Below are positions 55,847 through 64,000 of a stretch of 64,000 nt of DNA, in pieces. Each line of letters opens with the position of its first letter. Within the stretch, counting starts at the first letter, position 1. The notes under the pieces were generated by a model. The model saw only the letters and a list, made by a program, of their open reading frames with translations. It had not been told where the DNA came from and searched no databases. This DNA comes from Cyanobacterium stanieri LEGE 03274 (lineage in GTDB: Bacteria > Cyanobacteriota > Cyanobacteriia > Cyanobacteriales > Cyanobacteriaceae), in the NCBI RefSeq assembly GCF_015207825.1, contig NZ_JADEWC010000006.1, positions 62,001 to 126,000 of the forward strand, given 5' to 3'. The position numbers and the translations under genes were made by a program.

Positions 55847-56569
55847 TTACTCGGATCTGTCTTCAAATTTTTGGCGACGAGGCTGTCTGCGCTCACGATT
55901 ACCACGAGGTGCAGGGGTTTCTAAGTTTTCTTCACCGGGGATAACTTCACCTTTAAAAATCCAGACTTTGATGCCTAGGATTCCATAAATGGTGGAAGCT
56001 GTACGGTAACAGTAGTCGATGTCCGCACGGAGTGTATGGAGGGGAACACGTCCTTCTCTGATCCACTCGCTACGGGCAATTTCAGCACCGTTCAAACGTC
56101 CGCTCACCTGAATCTTGATGCCTTTTACTTCAGCTTTTTCGGCTCTTTGGAGAGCTTGTCTGACTACACGACGAAAAGATACCCTTCTCTCGAGTTGAGA
56201 GGCGATAAATTCTGCCATGAGAGCGGCATTAGCATCAACATTGGCAACCTCGATGACATTAACACGAAATTGACGCTGATTTTTAAGTAAACCTTGTAAA
56301 TCAGTGCGTAGTTTTTCGATGCCAGCGCCACCTTTACCCACAACTACCCCAGGACGGGCGGTATGGATAGATAGGTCGATTTGATCGGCTTTGCGGTCAA
56401 TTTTGACTTCAGCAATGGAAGCATTACTGAGGTTTTTGTCAATGTACTGACGAATTAAATGGTCTTCTTGAAGAAGTTGGGGATATTCTTTCGGATCTGC
56501 ATACCAACAAGATAAATGCTCTTTGGTAATACCGAGACGAAAACCCACTGGATGTACTTTTTGTCCCAT
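55847..56569 (-). CDS. rpsC: 30S ribosomal protein S3
   Basis: mRNA entry-channel protein. The 240 residues start [22 protein letters not shown], with the KH domain [18 protein letters not shown] and the C-terminal domain [21 protein letters not shown]. The tail is Arg-rich. Confidence 0.99.
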   Translation of the reverse strand: MGQKVHPVGFRLGITKEHLSCWYADPKEYPQLLQEDHLIRQYIDKNLSNASIAEVKIDRKADQIDLSIHTARPGVVVGKGGAGIEKLRTDLQGLLKNQRQFRVNVIEVANVDANAALMAEFIASQLERRVSFRRVVRQALQRAEKAEVKGIKIQVSGRLNGAEIARSEWIREGRVPLHTLRADIDYCYRTASTIYGILGIKVWIFKGEVIPGEENLETPAPRGNRERRQPRRQKFEDRSE

Positions 56570-56600
56570 ATTATTTTTCTAGTTCTTTTCTTGTGGTTTA

Positions 56601-56975
56601 CTATGCCTGGGGTGCTACTGCTACGGTGATGTGGCAGGTGCGTTTACGAATTTGATATGCACGACCTTGGGCGCGGGGGCGGTAACGTTTTAAGGTAGGG
56701 CCGCCATCGGCGTAAGCGGTGCTTACTACTAAGGTGGTGGGATCTAATCCTTGGTTATGCTCGGCATTGGCAACCGCAGAACGAAGAACTTTAATGATAG
56801 GTTCACAAGCTCTGTAGGGCATGAATTCGAGAATAATTAATGCTTCTCGGTAGCTACGCCCACGAATTTGATCTAATACCCTTCTCACCTTGGAGGGTGA
56901 CATTCTGATGTAACGGGCGATCGCTTTTACTTCTTGGCTGGTATCAACCTCGATTTTTTCCTTTTGTTTCGGCAT
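56601..56975 (-). CDS. rplV: 50S ribosomal protein L22
   Basis: Lines the exit tunnel. The 124 residues contain [33 protein letters not shown] and the tunnel loop [20 protein letters not shown]. The N-terminal extension of about 15 charged residues is usual in cyanobacteria. Confidence 0.99.
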   Translation of the reverse strand: MPKQKEKIEVDTSQEVKAIARYIRMSPSKVRRVLDQIRGRSYREALIILEFMPYRACEPIIKVLRSAVANAEHNQGLDPTTLVVSTAYADGGPTLKRYRPRAQGRAYQIRKRTCHITVAVAPQA

Positions 56976-57053
56976 GATAGTTTGTTCAATAATTAATATT
57001 GCTAGTAGGAAAATTGATGAAGACTCATCAACTAAAATCCTGAACCGACTGCT

Positions 57054-57332
57054 TTATCTTCTTGCCTTTTTGTCACTTTTAGCGTGACCTCTAAAGGTGC
57101 GAGTCGGAGCAAATTCTCCCAATTTATGACCAACCATTTGCTCGGATACGAAAACGGGTACGTGGGTACGACCGTTATGTACAGCGATGGTATGACCGAT
57201 CATTTGGGGGAGAATGGTAGAAGCCCTTGACCAAGTTTTAACTACTTGCTTCTCTCCTTTTTCGTTTAGTTTTTCGATTTTGGAGAGCAGACTATCGGCT
57301 ATAAATGGTCCTTTTTTTAATGAACGACTCAT
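57054..57332 (-). CDS. rpsS: 30S ribosomal protein S19
   Basis: Small-subunit head protein. The 92 residues start [20 protein letters not shown] and contain [20 protein letters not shown] and [14 protein letters not shown]. Confidence 0.99.
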   Translation of the reverse strand: MSRSLKKGPFIADSLLSKIEKLNEKGEKQVVKTWSRASTILPQMIGHTIAVHNGRTHVPVFVSEQMVGHKLGEFAPTRTFRGHAKSDKKARR

Positions 57333-57385
57333 AAACTTTTTTTACTGTGATAGTGAAAATATCTGTTTTTATCTTCCTAACCGTC

Positions 57386-58228
57386 TTATTTACCCTTGTT
57401 AGAGTTACGACGACGGACGATATATTTGTTGCTGAGTTTCTTCTTCTTACGAGTTTTCTTACCTAAAGCAGGTTTACCCCAAGGAGAAACAGGGCCGGAA
57501 CGACCAATGGGGGCGCGTCCTTCACCACCACCATGGGGGTGATCTACAGGGTTCATCGCACTTCCTCTTACATGGGGTCTAATACCCAAGTGTCTTGTTT
57601 TACCAGCTTTTCCGAGTTTGAGGTTTCTGGCTTCGATATTTCCTACTCGACCGATAGTAGCGTAGCATTCTTTACGAATCATACGTACTTCTTTAGAAGG
57701 TAGCTTGATGGTGACATAATCACCTTCTTTTGCCATTAACTGAGCAAAACCACCGGCGGCACGGACGATTTGACCACCTTTACCAGCGCGCATTTCAATG
57801 TTATGAATTTCAGTACCTAAAGGAATTTTACCTAAAGGTAAGGCGTTACCGATTTCGTAAGGGGCCTCTTCACTAGCAACGATGGTTGCTCCGATTTGGA
57901 TTCCCGCAGGGGCTAAGATATATCTTTTTTCGCCATCTTCGTACTGCACAAGGGCAATACGAGCGTTACGGTTTGGATCGTACTCAATGGCTAAGACTTC
58001 GGCGTTAATATCGCGCTTGTCTCTTTTGAAATCGATGATACGATATAGTTTTTTGTGACCGCCTCCACGGTGGCGACTGGTGATAACCCCACGATTGTTA
58101 CGTCCTTTTTTTCTATGAACGTATTTCGTTAAGGACTTTTCTGGCGTACTTTTAGTAATTTCGGAAAAGTCAGAGGTTACTGCTTGTCTTCTTCCGGGGG
58201 TATATGGTCTGTATGTGCGAACACCCAT
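57386..58228 (-). CDS. rplB: 50S ribosomal protein L2
   Basis: Core large-subunit protein required for subunit joining and peptidyl transfer. The 280 residues begin [21 protein letters not shown] and carry the conserved [21 protein letters not shown] with the key histidine. Confidence 0.99.
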   Translation of the reverse strand: MGVRTYRPYTPGRRQAVTSDFSEITKSTPEKSLTKYVHRKKGRNNRGVITSRHRGGGHKKLYRIIDFKRDKRDINAEVLAIEYDPNRNARIALVQYEDGEKRYILAPAGIQIGATIVASEEAPYEIGNALPLGKIPLGTEIHNIEMRAGKGGQIVRAAGGFAQLMAKEGDYVTIKLPSKEVRMIRKECYATIGRVGNIEARNLKLGKAGKTRHLGIRPHVRGSAMNPVDHPHGGGEGRAPIGRSGPVSPWGKPALGKKTRKKKKLSNKYIVRRRNSNKGK

Positions 58229-58267
58229 AGTTCTGTTATATTTATCAGTTTTCGGTGAACAATTCCC

Positions 58268-58606
58268 TTAGAGATCAGGGAAGAATGTGCTTTGTAAGGA
58301 GTCTCCCTCGGCAAGGGTGACAATAGCCTTTTTATATTGTGGTTTGTAGCCTACATTTTGACCGACTCTGCGTTTTTTGCGAGGTTGGTTCATGGTGTTG
58401 ACTTTGACCACTTTGACTTCAAATAAGCTCTCGATGGCTGCTCTGATTTGAGGTTTAGTCGCTTGTTTTACGCACTCAAAGACATACTTATTATCTTCCA
58501 TCATATAAGTAGCTTTTTCGGTAACGATGGGGCGAATAATTAAATCGGCGAGTTCAGCTTCGCTTTTTCTTACTGCGGTCGTTTTTCCGTATCTTTTATT
58601 CGGCAT
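58268..58606 (-). CDS. rplW: 50S ribosomal protein L23
   Basis: Docking site for trigger factor and SRP at the tunnel exit. The 112 residues contain [20 protein letters not shown] and the C-terminal [20 protein letters not shown]. It overlaps rplD by 11 bases, and its Shine-Dalgarno AGGAGG lies in the rplD 3' end, so the two are coupled. The N-terminal 14 residues extend beyond the typical start. Confidence 0.98.
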   Translation of the reverse strand: MPNKRYGKTTAVRKSEAELADLIIRPIVTEKATYMMEDNKYVFECVKQATKPQIRAAIESLFEVKVVKVNTMNQPRKKRRVGQNVGYKPQYKKAIVTLAEGDSLQSTFFPDL

Positions 58607-59234
58607 TGTAAACCTCCTGTATTTTTGCTAATGCGTCAGAGGTAACAACTATTTTGTCAGCGTTAAGAATGTCGTAAATATTCAAACCGTCGTGGTTGAT
58701 CATTTTGACATTGCCAAGGTTTCTGACGGACAAATAGACGTTGTCGGAGGTAGGTTCGGTTACTACTAACAAGATTTTGCAGTGTTGATCAACTCCCCAA
58801 CGGCTGAAGGCTTCTAAAATAGTTTTGGTTTTAGGAGCTTCGATTTGTTGGTTGAAGTTTTCTACGACAACTAAATCTTCGCTTCTGCTGATGAAGGCAG
58901 TACGGAGGGCTAACCGTCTTTCTTTACGGTTCATTTTCATATTGTAGTCTTTGGGTTTGGGTCCAAAGATAACACCACCGCCACGCCATAAGGGTGAACG
59001 GATGGATCCTGCTCTTGCTCTTCCTGTTCCTTTTTGTCGCCAGGGTTTACGACCACCACCACGCACTTCGGCTCTGGTTTTGGTGGATGCTGTGCCTTGA
59101 CGCTGATTATGTAGTTGACGTACTAGGGCGCGGTGAACAATATGCTCGGCGTTTTCTTCTTTGGCGATTCTCATTTCTAAGGTCGCTTCGCCGACTTGTT
59201 CTCCTTGCCAATTTTTTACTACACAATTAACCAT
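58596..59234 (-). CDS. rplD: 50S ribosomal protein L4
   Basis: Tunnel protein and, in E. coli, autoregulator of the S10 operon. The 212 residues show the tunnel loop [20 protein letters not shown] and [18 protein letters not shown]. No L4 leader structure can be claimed for this genome. Confidence 0.99.
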   Translation of the reverse strand: MVNCVVKNWQGEQVGEATLEMRIAKEENAEHIVHRALVRQLHNQRQGTASTKTRAEVRGGGRKPWRQKGTGRARAGSIRSPLWRGGGVIFGPKPKDYNMKMNRKERRLALRTAFISRSEDLVVVENFNQQIEAPKTKTILEAFSRWGVDQHCKILLVVTEPTSDNVYLSVRNLGNVKMINHDGLNIYDILNADKIVVTSDALAKIQEVYNAE

Positions 59235-59272
59235 AATTTTTAATTTGATATTTTTTGTAACTGTGTGTTAAT

Positions 59273-59956
59273 TTACTGTTTCCCAACAATGGTGGCGGGA
59301 GTAATACTAACTAAATTTCCTGTTTTACCAGGGATTGCTCCTTTGATAAGAAGTAGGTTGCGATCGCTATCTACCTTAACAACGGTAAGTTTGCGAACTT
59401 TGATATTGGTGTTACCATAACGACCTGCCATTCTTTTTCCGGGGTAAGTACGACCGGGGGTTGTCCCTGCACCAGTAGAACCGGGGAGACGATGGTTTTT
59501 AGAACCGTGGGTCATATTACCTCTTTTGAAATTATGGCGTTTTTGATAACCTGCAAAACCTCTACCGATGGTTTTACCGCCAACATCAACGAGATCACCT
59601 TCGTTGAAGAAATCTGCTCCGATGGTTTGTCCTAGTTCATAGGAACTAACATCATCAAGACGGTATTCTTTGAGGTGACGTAAAGCGGGAAGTCCTTTGG
59701 TACTTAAGTGACCGTCTTCGGCACTGGTTAAGTATTTGTTTACTTCTTTTGCTTCTTTGGTGTTTAAGCTACGTTTGCGATCTGGCAACTCGTCATAACC
59801 GAGTTGGAGCGCTACATAACCGTCTTTTTCTTTAGTTTTGATTTGAGTAACTCGACATGGTCCTGCTTGTACCACAGTTACAGGAATTGCTACTCCTGTT
59901 TCTTGGTCAAAAACGGTGGTCATGCCTAGTTTTGTACCTAGTATGCCTAAGCTCAC
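59273..59956 (-). CDS. rplC: 50S ribosomal protein L3
   Basis: First gene of the supercluster and an assembly initiator near the peptidyl transferase centre. The 227 residues start [21 protein letters not shown] and contain [21 protein letters not shown]. The start codon is GTG, with GAGGG about ten bases upstream. rpsJ (S10) does not precede it, as in other cyanobacteria. Confidence 0.99.
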   Translation of the reverse strand: MSLGILGTKLGMTTVFDQETGVAIPVTVVQAGPCRVTQIKTKEKDGYVALQLGYDELPDRKRSLNTKEAKEVNKYLTSAEDGHLSTKGLPALRHLKEYRLDDVSSYELGQTIGADFFNEGDLVDVGGKTIGRGFAGYQKRHNFKRGNMTHGSKNHRLPGSTGAGTTPGRTYPGKRMAGRYGNTNIKVRKLTVVKVDSDRNLLLIKGAIPGKTGNLVSITPATIVGKQ

Positions 59957-60277
59957 GGGATGTATCCCTCTAAATTACTAAACAACAGGGTTATTTTCAG
60001 GGAAAGATATTCTTTCTTGCTGATGAGTAACTGTCTGCAGGGTAAAAGTTAATTTAATTTGGTTGCATGGCAACTTTCATTAAATCGGTTCTTTTTTCCA
60101 TTATGAACAGACATTCTTTAAACTTACTAACCTGCTTGAAGGTGTAGTAAAGAGCCTTTTCTACCCTAATAGACTTAAAAATTCTAATAAAAATTTCCAG
60201 TATCTTTAGGAGGCTAGTTTATCTTTTTTCGTCACAAACAAACATTATAAACCATTAACGGACAATACCGCAATAGT
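59957..60277. other. leader and promoter region of the ribosomal supercluster
   Basis: 321 bases between tatC and rplC, both on the minus strand. It must contain the main promoter of the cluster, but no -10/-35 pair stands out. A small hairpin GTTGC-ATG-GCAAC lies at 60062-60074. No gene or recognisable L4-type leader is visible. Confidence 0.5.
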
Positions 60278-61042
60278 TTATTTTCCAATTAATTTTACGG
60301 TGGCAATACCGCCAAAATAGAGGGCTAAAACGGCTCCACCAAGGAGACATTGAGTTAGGGGGTCGGTGGATGGGGTGACGATCGCCCCGATGATTACTGC
60401 TCCTAATATGACTATACGCCATCCTGATAACATTTGTTGGGAAGATACTAAGTTTAGTTGACCGAGTAACAGTTGAATAATGGGAATTTGAAAGGTTAAC
60501 CCCGTAAAAAACATGAGGGATAAAACAAATTTAAAATATCGATCAATAGACCAAGACTGCTCTACCACATCTCCGCCGTAGCTTATAAAAAAGTTAAGGG
60601 CTGCGGGAATAAGTAAAAAATAGGCAAAACCTAAGCCAACAAAAAATAGGATACTTGAACCGAATACGACAGGGGCGAGAAGTTTTCTTTCTTTTCTGGT
60701 TAATCCAGGTACAACAAATTGGACTATTTGATAAATAATCATGGGACTTGCCACTAAAATCCCTGTATAACCTGCCACTTGAAAAGAGACGAAAAAGAAT
60801 TCTCCGGGGGCTAGTTGTAGAAATTTAACCCCTTGAGCGGGGATTTCTAGCCAACCAACAATGGGGCGAACGAAGGCAAAACAGGCGATCGCACCTACCA
60901 ATACAGAAATAAGACTAATAAAAAGACGGGTTCTTAATTCTTCGAGATGGTCAAAGAATGACATTTCAGCGGGCTCGGGAATTTGCTCCCAATAGTCTTG
61001 ATTTTTTTCTACATTGACAGTGACGGATTCTTTAGTTGCCAT
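60278..61042 (-). CDS. tatC: Sec-independent protein translocase TatC
   Basis: Receptor core of the twin-arginine translocase. The 254 residues have six membrane helices. The N-terminal cytoplasmic [15 protein letters not shown] binds the signal peptide, and [22 protein letters not shown] is the next conserved loop. It lies upstream of the ribosomal cluster on the same strand; whether it is co-transcribed with it is unknown. tatA is 33 kb away. Confidence 0.97.
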   Translation of the reverse strand: MATKESVTVNVEKNQDYWEQIPEPAEMSFFDHLEELRTRLFISLISVLVGAIACFAFVRPIVGWLEIPAQGVKFLQLAPGEFFFVSFQVAGYTGILVASPMIIYQIVQFVVPGLTRKERKLLAPVVFGSSILFFVGLGFAYFLLIPAALNFFISYGGDVVEQSWSIDRYFKFVLSLMFFTGLTFQIPIIQLLLGQLNLVSSQQMLSGWRIVILGAVIIGAIVTPSTDPLTQCLLGGAVLALYFGGIATVKLIGK

Positions 61043-61323
61043 GGATGATTATGTAAAGATCTTCTTGATGTCTAATAGGTTATTTTAACCCTTATTTTCT
61101 ATAATACGGGAAATTAAGACTGAATGTGATTTTAAAGCAAAGTTTGTATTATTTTTGTTTTTAATTGTATTTTTTAAAAATGATTAACAATGGATAATCT
61201 GAAGTTTTTTATTAAAAATTAAAAACAGGGTGTAAAAAACATTAATAGATTCAAAAGCAGTTGTTATTATAATCAATAACCCCAAGTCTTTTTTTGCTTC
61301 TAAAACAATATATTTTAAAGAAG

Positions 61324-63483
61324 ATGAAACCCTGCTACTGTATCAATCCCCGTTGTCCTCAACCTGATCATCCTGATAATAATAACCCTACTAGCCGTTA
61401 CTGTTATAGTTGTGGCTCAGAATTACTTTTAAATGGAAAATATAGGGTTAGTCGTTTACTTAGCGATGATAGTGGATTTGGTATAGTTTATGAAGTCTTT
61501 GAAGGATTTGAACCAAAAATATTAAAGGTTTTACAAAGGAGATGGAATAAACAACCCAAGGCAGTGGAATTATTTGAAAGGGAATACGAAGTATTACTTA
61601 CTTTAACCAAGGAAAATATTAAGGGAATTCCCCAAGCAGAAGATTTCTTCGAGTATCAACCGAGGGATGAGAAGAATTTATATTGTTTGGTGATGGAAAA
61701 AGTAGATGGGATGGATTTAGAAAAATGGGTACAAAAAAACGATAAAATCAGCCAAAAACAAGCCTTAAAGTGGTTAAAAGAAGTTACTTTAATTTTGCAA
61801 AAAATCCATGAACATAATTGGTTTCATCGAGACATAAAACCGGCCAATATCATGATGCGTAATAGTGGTGAATTGGTGTTGATTGATTTTGGTACGGCAA
61901 GGGAAGAAACTCAAACCTACTATCAAAAAATGGAGGGGCAACAATTAACAGGTATTGTTTCCACTGGCTATACTCCCAATGAGCAACAAAACGGTCAATC
62001 GGTGGTACAGTCGGACTTTTTTGCCTTAGGGCGAACCTTTGTTTATTTATTGACGGCGCAACATCCTTCTTCTTTATATGATCCTTATAAGGATATTTTA
62101 AGTTGGAGACAGGAGACAGAGAATGTGGATAAGCCATTGTTGGATTTTATTGATCATTTGATGGCAAAATTTCCTCAAGATAGACCAAATAATACGGAAG
62201 CGATTCTTAAAGATTTGGATAATCTTAATCAAAGATTGCAAACTCGTGCAAGTAAGGGTAGTTTGGTGCAAAAAATATTGACTACCACTCAAGAAATAGT
62301 GACTAAGAGGGTTGCTCCCGTTTCGGCAGCTGAGGCTACTAGACAGGTGGGAAATATTAATTTGAGTAAGGGGGTTACGGGGGGAAGTTTGGCCCATCAT
62401 CGTAATAAGTTGATTATTGGGGCTGGGGTAGTTTTGTTGGGGGTTGTTTGGTTGTTGGGGGATTTTAATTTTCTGCGATTTGCCAGGGTAAATTCTGGTA
62501 CTTCGGAAATGGATGGTGTGGAAAATCTCAGTGGGGTGGAGGAGGTGGAAGATTCTCCTGATAGGGCAGTGGAGGTTGATGGGGATGATTCTGTTGATTT
62601 AGGTGAGGCGGAAGATTTTTATAATCAGGGAAATTTTCTTCGTGATAGGCAGGATTACGCACAGGCCATTGAGCAATATACAAGGGCTATTGAGATTAAT
62701 GGTGATTATGTGGATGCTTTTTATAATCGTGGTTTGACCTATGCTGATTTGGAGGATTATGATCGGGCGATCGCCGATTACACCCAGGCCATTGAAATTG
62801 ATCCTGAATATTTAGATGCTTATAATAATCGGGGTATTCTTTATGCTAGTTTGGAGGATTATGATCGGGCGATCGCTGATTATACTCAGGTGCTTGAGAT
62901 TAATCCTAATTATGTTCTTGCGCATAATAATTTGGGGGTTGCTTATGATCGTTTAGAAAGGTTTGAGGATGCGATCGCCAGTTATACTAGGGCTATTGAA
63001 TTAAATCCTGAATATACTTTGGCTTATAGTAATAGGGGGCTTTCTTACAATAGTTTGGGGGATTATGAGAGTGCTATTAGTAATTTTGATCAAGCCCTTA
63101 ATCTTGAGCCCAATAATGATAATGCTTATTATTATCGGGGTAATGCCCATAATAATTTAGGTGAATATCAAGAGGCGATCGCCGATTATACCCAAGCCCT
63201 AGAAATTGATAGTAATAATGTTCTTGCCTATAATAATCGAGGTATATCTTACTATAATTTAAATTCATGTTCAGAGGCGATCGCCGATTACAACAGAGCC
63301 TTGGAAATTAATCCTGATTATCCTAACTCTTATTACAATCGTGCTTTGTGTCATCGTGACTTAGGGGAAAATCAAAGCGCCCTTGCCGATTTTGGTAGAG
63401 CAGCTCTTTTGTATCAACAAGAGAATAATAATGCTAGTTACCAAGATGCGATCGCTGAAATTGAAAAACTATCCTCTAACTAA
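61324..63483 (+). CDS. Ser/Thr protein kinase with four-Cys prefix and TPR array
   Basis: Membrane-anchored signalling kinase. The start is the ATG at 61324 (MKPCYCINPRC); an in-frame ATG 30 bases upstream is possible. The zinc-ribbon-like prefix uses cysteines near 4/6, 11, 27 and 30. Kinase domain: glycine loop DSGFGIVYEV, catalytic loop HRDIKPANIM, LIDFGTARE, and a TGYTPNEQ activation-segment end. A membrane helix follows (KLIIGAGVVLLGVVWLLGDF) and then an acidic linker. From about residue 430 there are eight 34-residue tetratricopeptide repeats (DAYNNRGILYASLEDYDRAI type), probably outside the cytoplasm. HIP1 sites occur in the same position of successive repeats. Its stop overlaps the convergent gene that follows. 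Confidence 0.93.
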   Translation: MKPCYCINPRCPQPDHPDNNNPTSRYCYSCGSELLLNGKYRVSRLLSDDSGFGIVYEVFEGFEPKILKVLQRRWNKQPKAVELFEREYEVLLTLTKENIKGIPQAEDFFEYQPRDEKNLYCLVMEKVDGMDLEKWVQKNDKISQKQALKWLKEVTLILQKIHEHNWFHRDIKPANIMMRNSGELVLIDFGTAREETQTYYQKMEGQQLTGIVSTGYTPNEQQNGQSVVQSDFFALGRTFVYLLTAQHPSSLYDPYKDILSWRQETENVDKPLLDFIDHLMAKFPQDRPNNTEAILKDLDNLNQRLQTRASKGSLVQKILTTTQEIVTKRVAPVSAAEATRQVGNINLSKGVTGGSLAHHRNKLIIGAGVVLLGVVWLLGDFNFLRFARVNSGTSEMDGVENLSGVEEVEDSPDRAVEVDGDDSVDLGEAEDFYNQGNFLRDRQDYAQAIEQYTRAIEINGDYVDAFYNRGLTYADLEDYDRAIADYTQAIEIDPEYLDAYNNRGILYASLEDYDRAIADYTQVLEINPNYVLAHNNLGVAYDRLERFEDAIASYTRAIELNPEYTLAYSNRGLSYNSLGDYESAISNFDQALNLEPNNDNAYYYRGNAHNNLGEYQEAIADYTQALEIDSNNVLAYNNRGISYYNLNSCSEAIADYNRALEINPDYPNSYYNRALCHRDLGENQSALADFGRAALLYQQENNNASYQDAIAEIEKLSSN

Positions 63484-63932
63484 CCATTTTTATAAGGCCA
63501 TTTCCCAAACCACTCACCGCCTCTAAACCTCCAGCTTGTAAACAAAAGACGCATGATTACCCAAGCACAAATATAATTGCTTAACCACACCAAGCCGTAA
63601 TGGATCAAAAAAATTAACCCATCAAAACTATCACCATCAATCCATGGTAAACCCACCACCTTAATCAAAAAAAATAAAAATAATCCTTCCACAATTCCAG
63701 CCCCCAATTGTAAAATCCCAGGCCAATCATGATCCCATAAAAATCGCTGTAAATAATCATAAAGTAAATCCCATAAAATACCAAAGATTGCCACATATAA
63801 CAGCACAAAAAAATAAACCAAATCTCCCCCATGTCCTCCCAAACCTAAATAGAATGGGAAACTAGAAACCATACCCACCGTTGCTAAAAGAAATAACCTG
63901 GTTTGCCAACGTCCAAATAATGTAGGTAACAT
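63480..63932 (-). CDS. conserved membrane protein of unknown function
   Basis: 150 residues, with four or five hydrophobic segments, starting MLPTLFGRWQTRLFLLATVG. Tryptophan-rich loops (ILWDLLYDYLQRFLWDHDWPG) and a C-terminal basic, aromatic end (SWRFRGGEWFGKWP). I do not recognise a named family. The stop codon overlaps that of the convergent kinase gene by 3 bases. No promoter can be assigned, and the remaining 68 bases to the window edge contain nothing recognisable. Confidence 0.75.
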   Translation of the reverse strand: MLPTLFGRWQTRLFLLATVGMVSSFPFYLGLGGHGGDLVYFFVLLYVAIFGILWDLLYDYLQRFLWDHDWPGILQLGAGIVEGLFLFFLIKVVGLPWIDGDSFDGLIFLIHYGLVWLSNYICAWVIMRLLFTSWRFRGGEWFGKWPYKNG

Positions 63933-64000
63933 AACAACTAAATTTTTAGAATGTTTAAATGTGACAAAAAATAACTTGGGAAAATAAATCCACCAATAAA

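Noticed and set aside
59957-60277. tRNA or L4-type leader in the long gap before rplC
   Set aside because: No cloverleaf, T-loop word or extended pairing could be found by eye; only a 5-base-pair hairpin is present.

Overview
The window comes from a low-GC cyanobacterium, most likely a unicellular one of the Cyanobacterium/Geminocystis type (inference). The evidence is the photosystem II gene psbH, many HIP1 palindromes (GCGATCGC), the aa3 oxidase operon ctaCDE, a cyanoexosortase B locus, a DUF4327 gene, and the cyanobacterial S10/spc/alpha ribosomal gene order without rpmD (L30) and rpsN (S14). No tRNA, rRNA, CRISPR array, transposase or prophage gene was found by eye.

Layout. 1-7.4 kb: end of a DUF4327 gene, carB with a terminator, and the convergent ctaC-ctaD-ctaE operon. 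7.5-13.2 kb, minus strand: photolyase, a Uup-like ABC-F ATPase and an AT-rich type II restriction-modification pair, with the nuclease start fused to the ABC-F stop. 13.9-19.2 kb: one 1762-residue protein with a RelE-like N-terminus, a decayed TRANK1-like SF1 helicase core and about 1100 residues of tryptophan-rich helical repeats. 19.3-26.1 kb: Hsp33, peroxiredoxin Q, a Ni/Co uptake pair (CbiM without CbiQ/O), HrcA and an SLC12-type transporter. 26.5-29.5 kb: psbH, tatA and two family-4 glycosyltransferases. 30-33.6 kb: Tex and a lone peptide-type ABC permease. 34-39.5 kb: an envelope and exopolysaccharide cluster of cyanoexosortase B, its partner protein, a Wza-like export protein and a Wzc-like protein whose P-loop has lost its lysine. 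39.7-43.1 kb: an orphan DndC, a DUF2062 protein, a membrane/winged-helix protein and a CheW-like protein. 43.3-60 kb: a 30-gene minus-strand ribosomal supercluster from rplC to rpmE, including secY, adk, infA, rpoA and truA, closed by a clear terminator. 60-64 kb: tatC, a four-Cys-prefix Ser/Thr kinase with eight TPRs, and a small membrane protein.

The spaces between genes carry several repeat families. Heptamer arrays (ATTGTCN/ATTGATA) sit on gene ends and supply the stop codons of at least five genes and the last residues of CtaC and the photolyase. A hairpin element occurs at 23.7, 29.5 (in triplicate) and 43.2 kb, and its stem shows compensatory changes. A 19-base motif (TAACYTSAGTTCNGRATAA) recurs between genes.

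The most unusual items are the giant pseudo-helicase/solenoid protein, the orphan DndC, the P-loop-defective Wzc, the R-M pair coupled to an ABC-F gene, and the repeat families and their link to gene ends.
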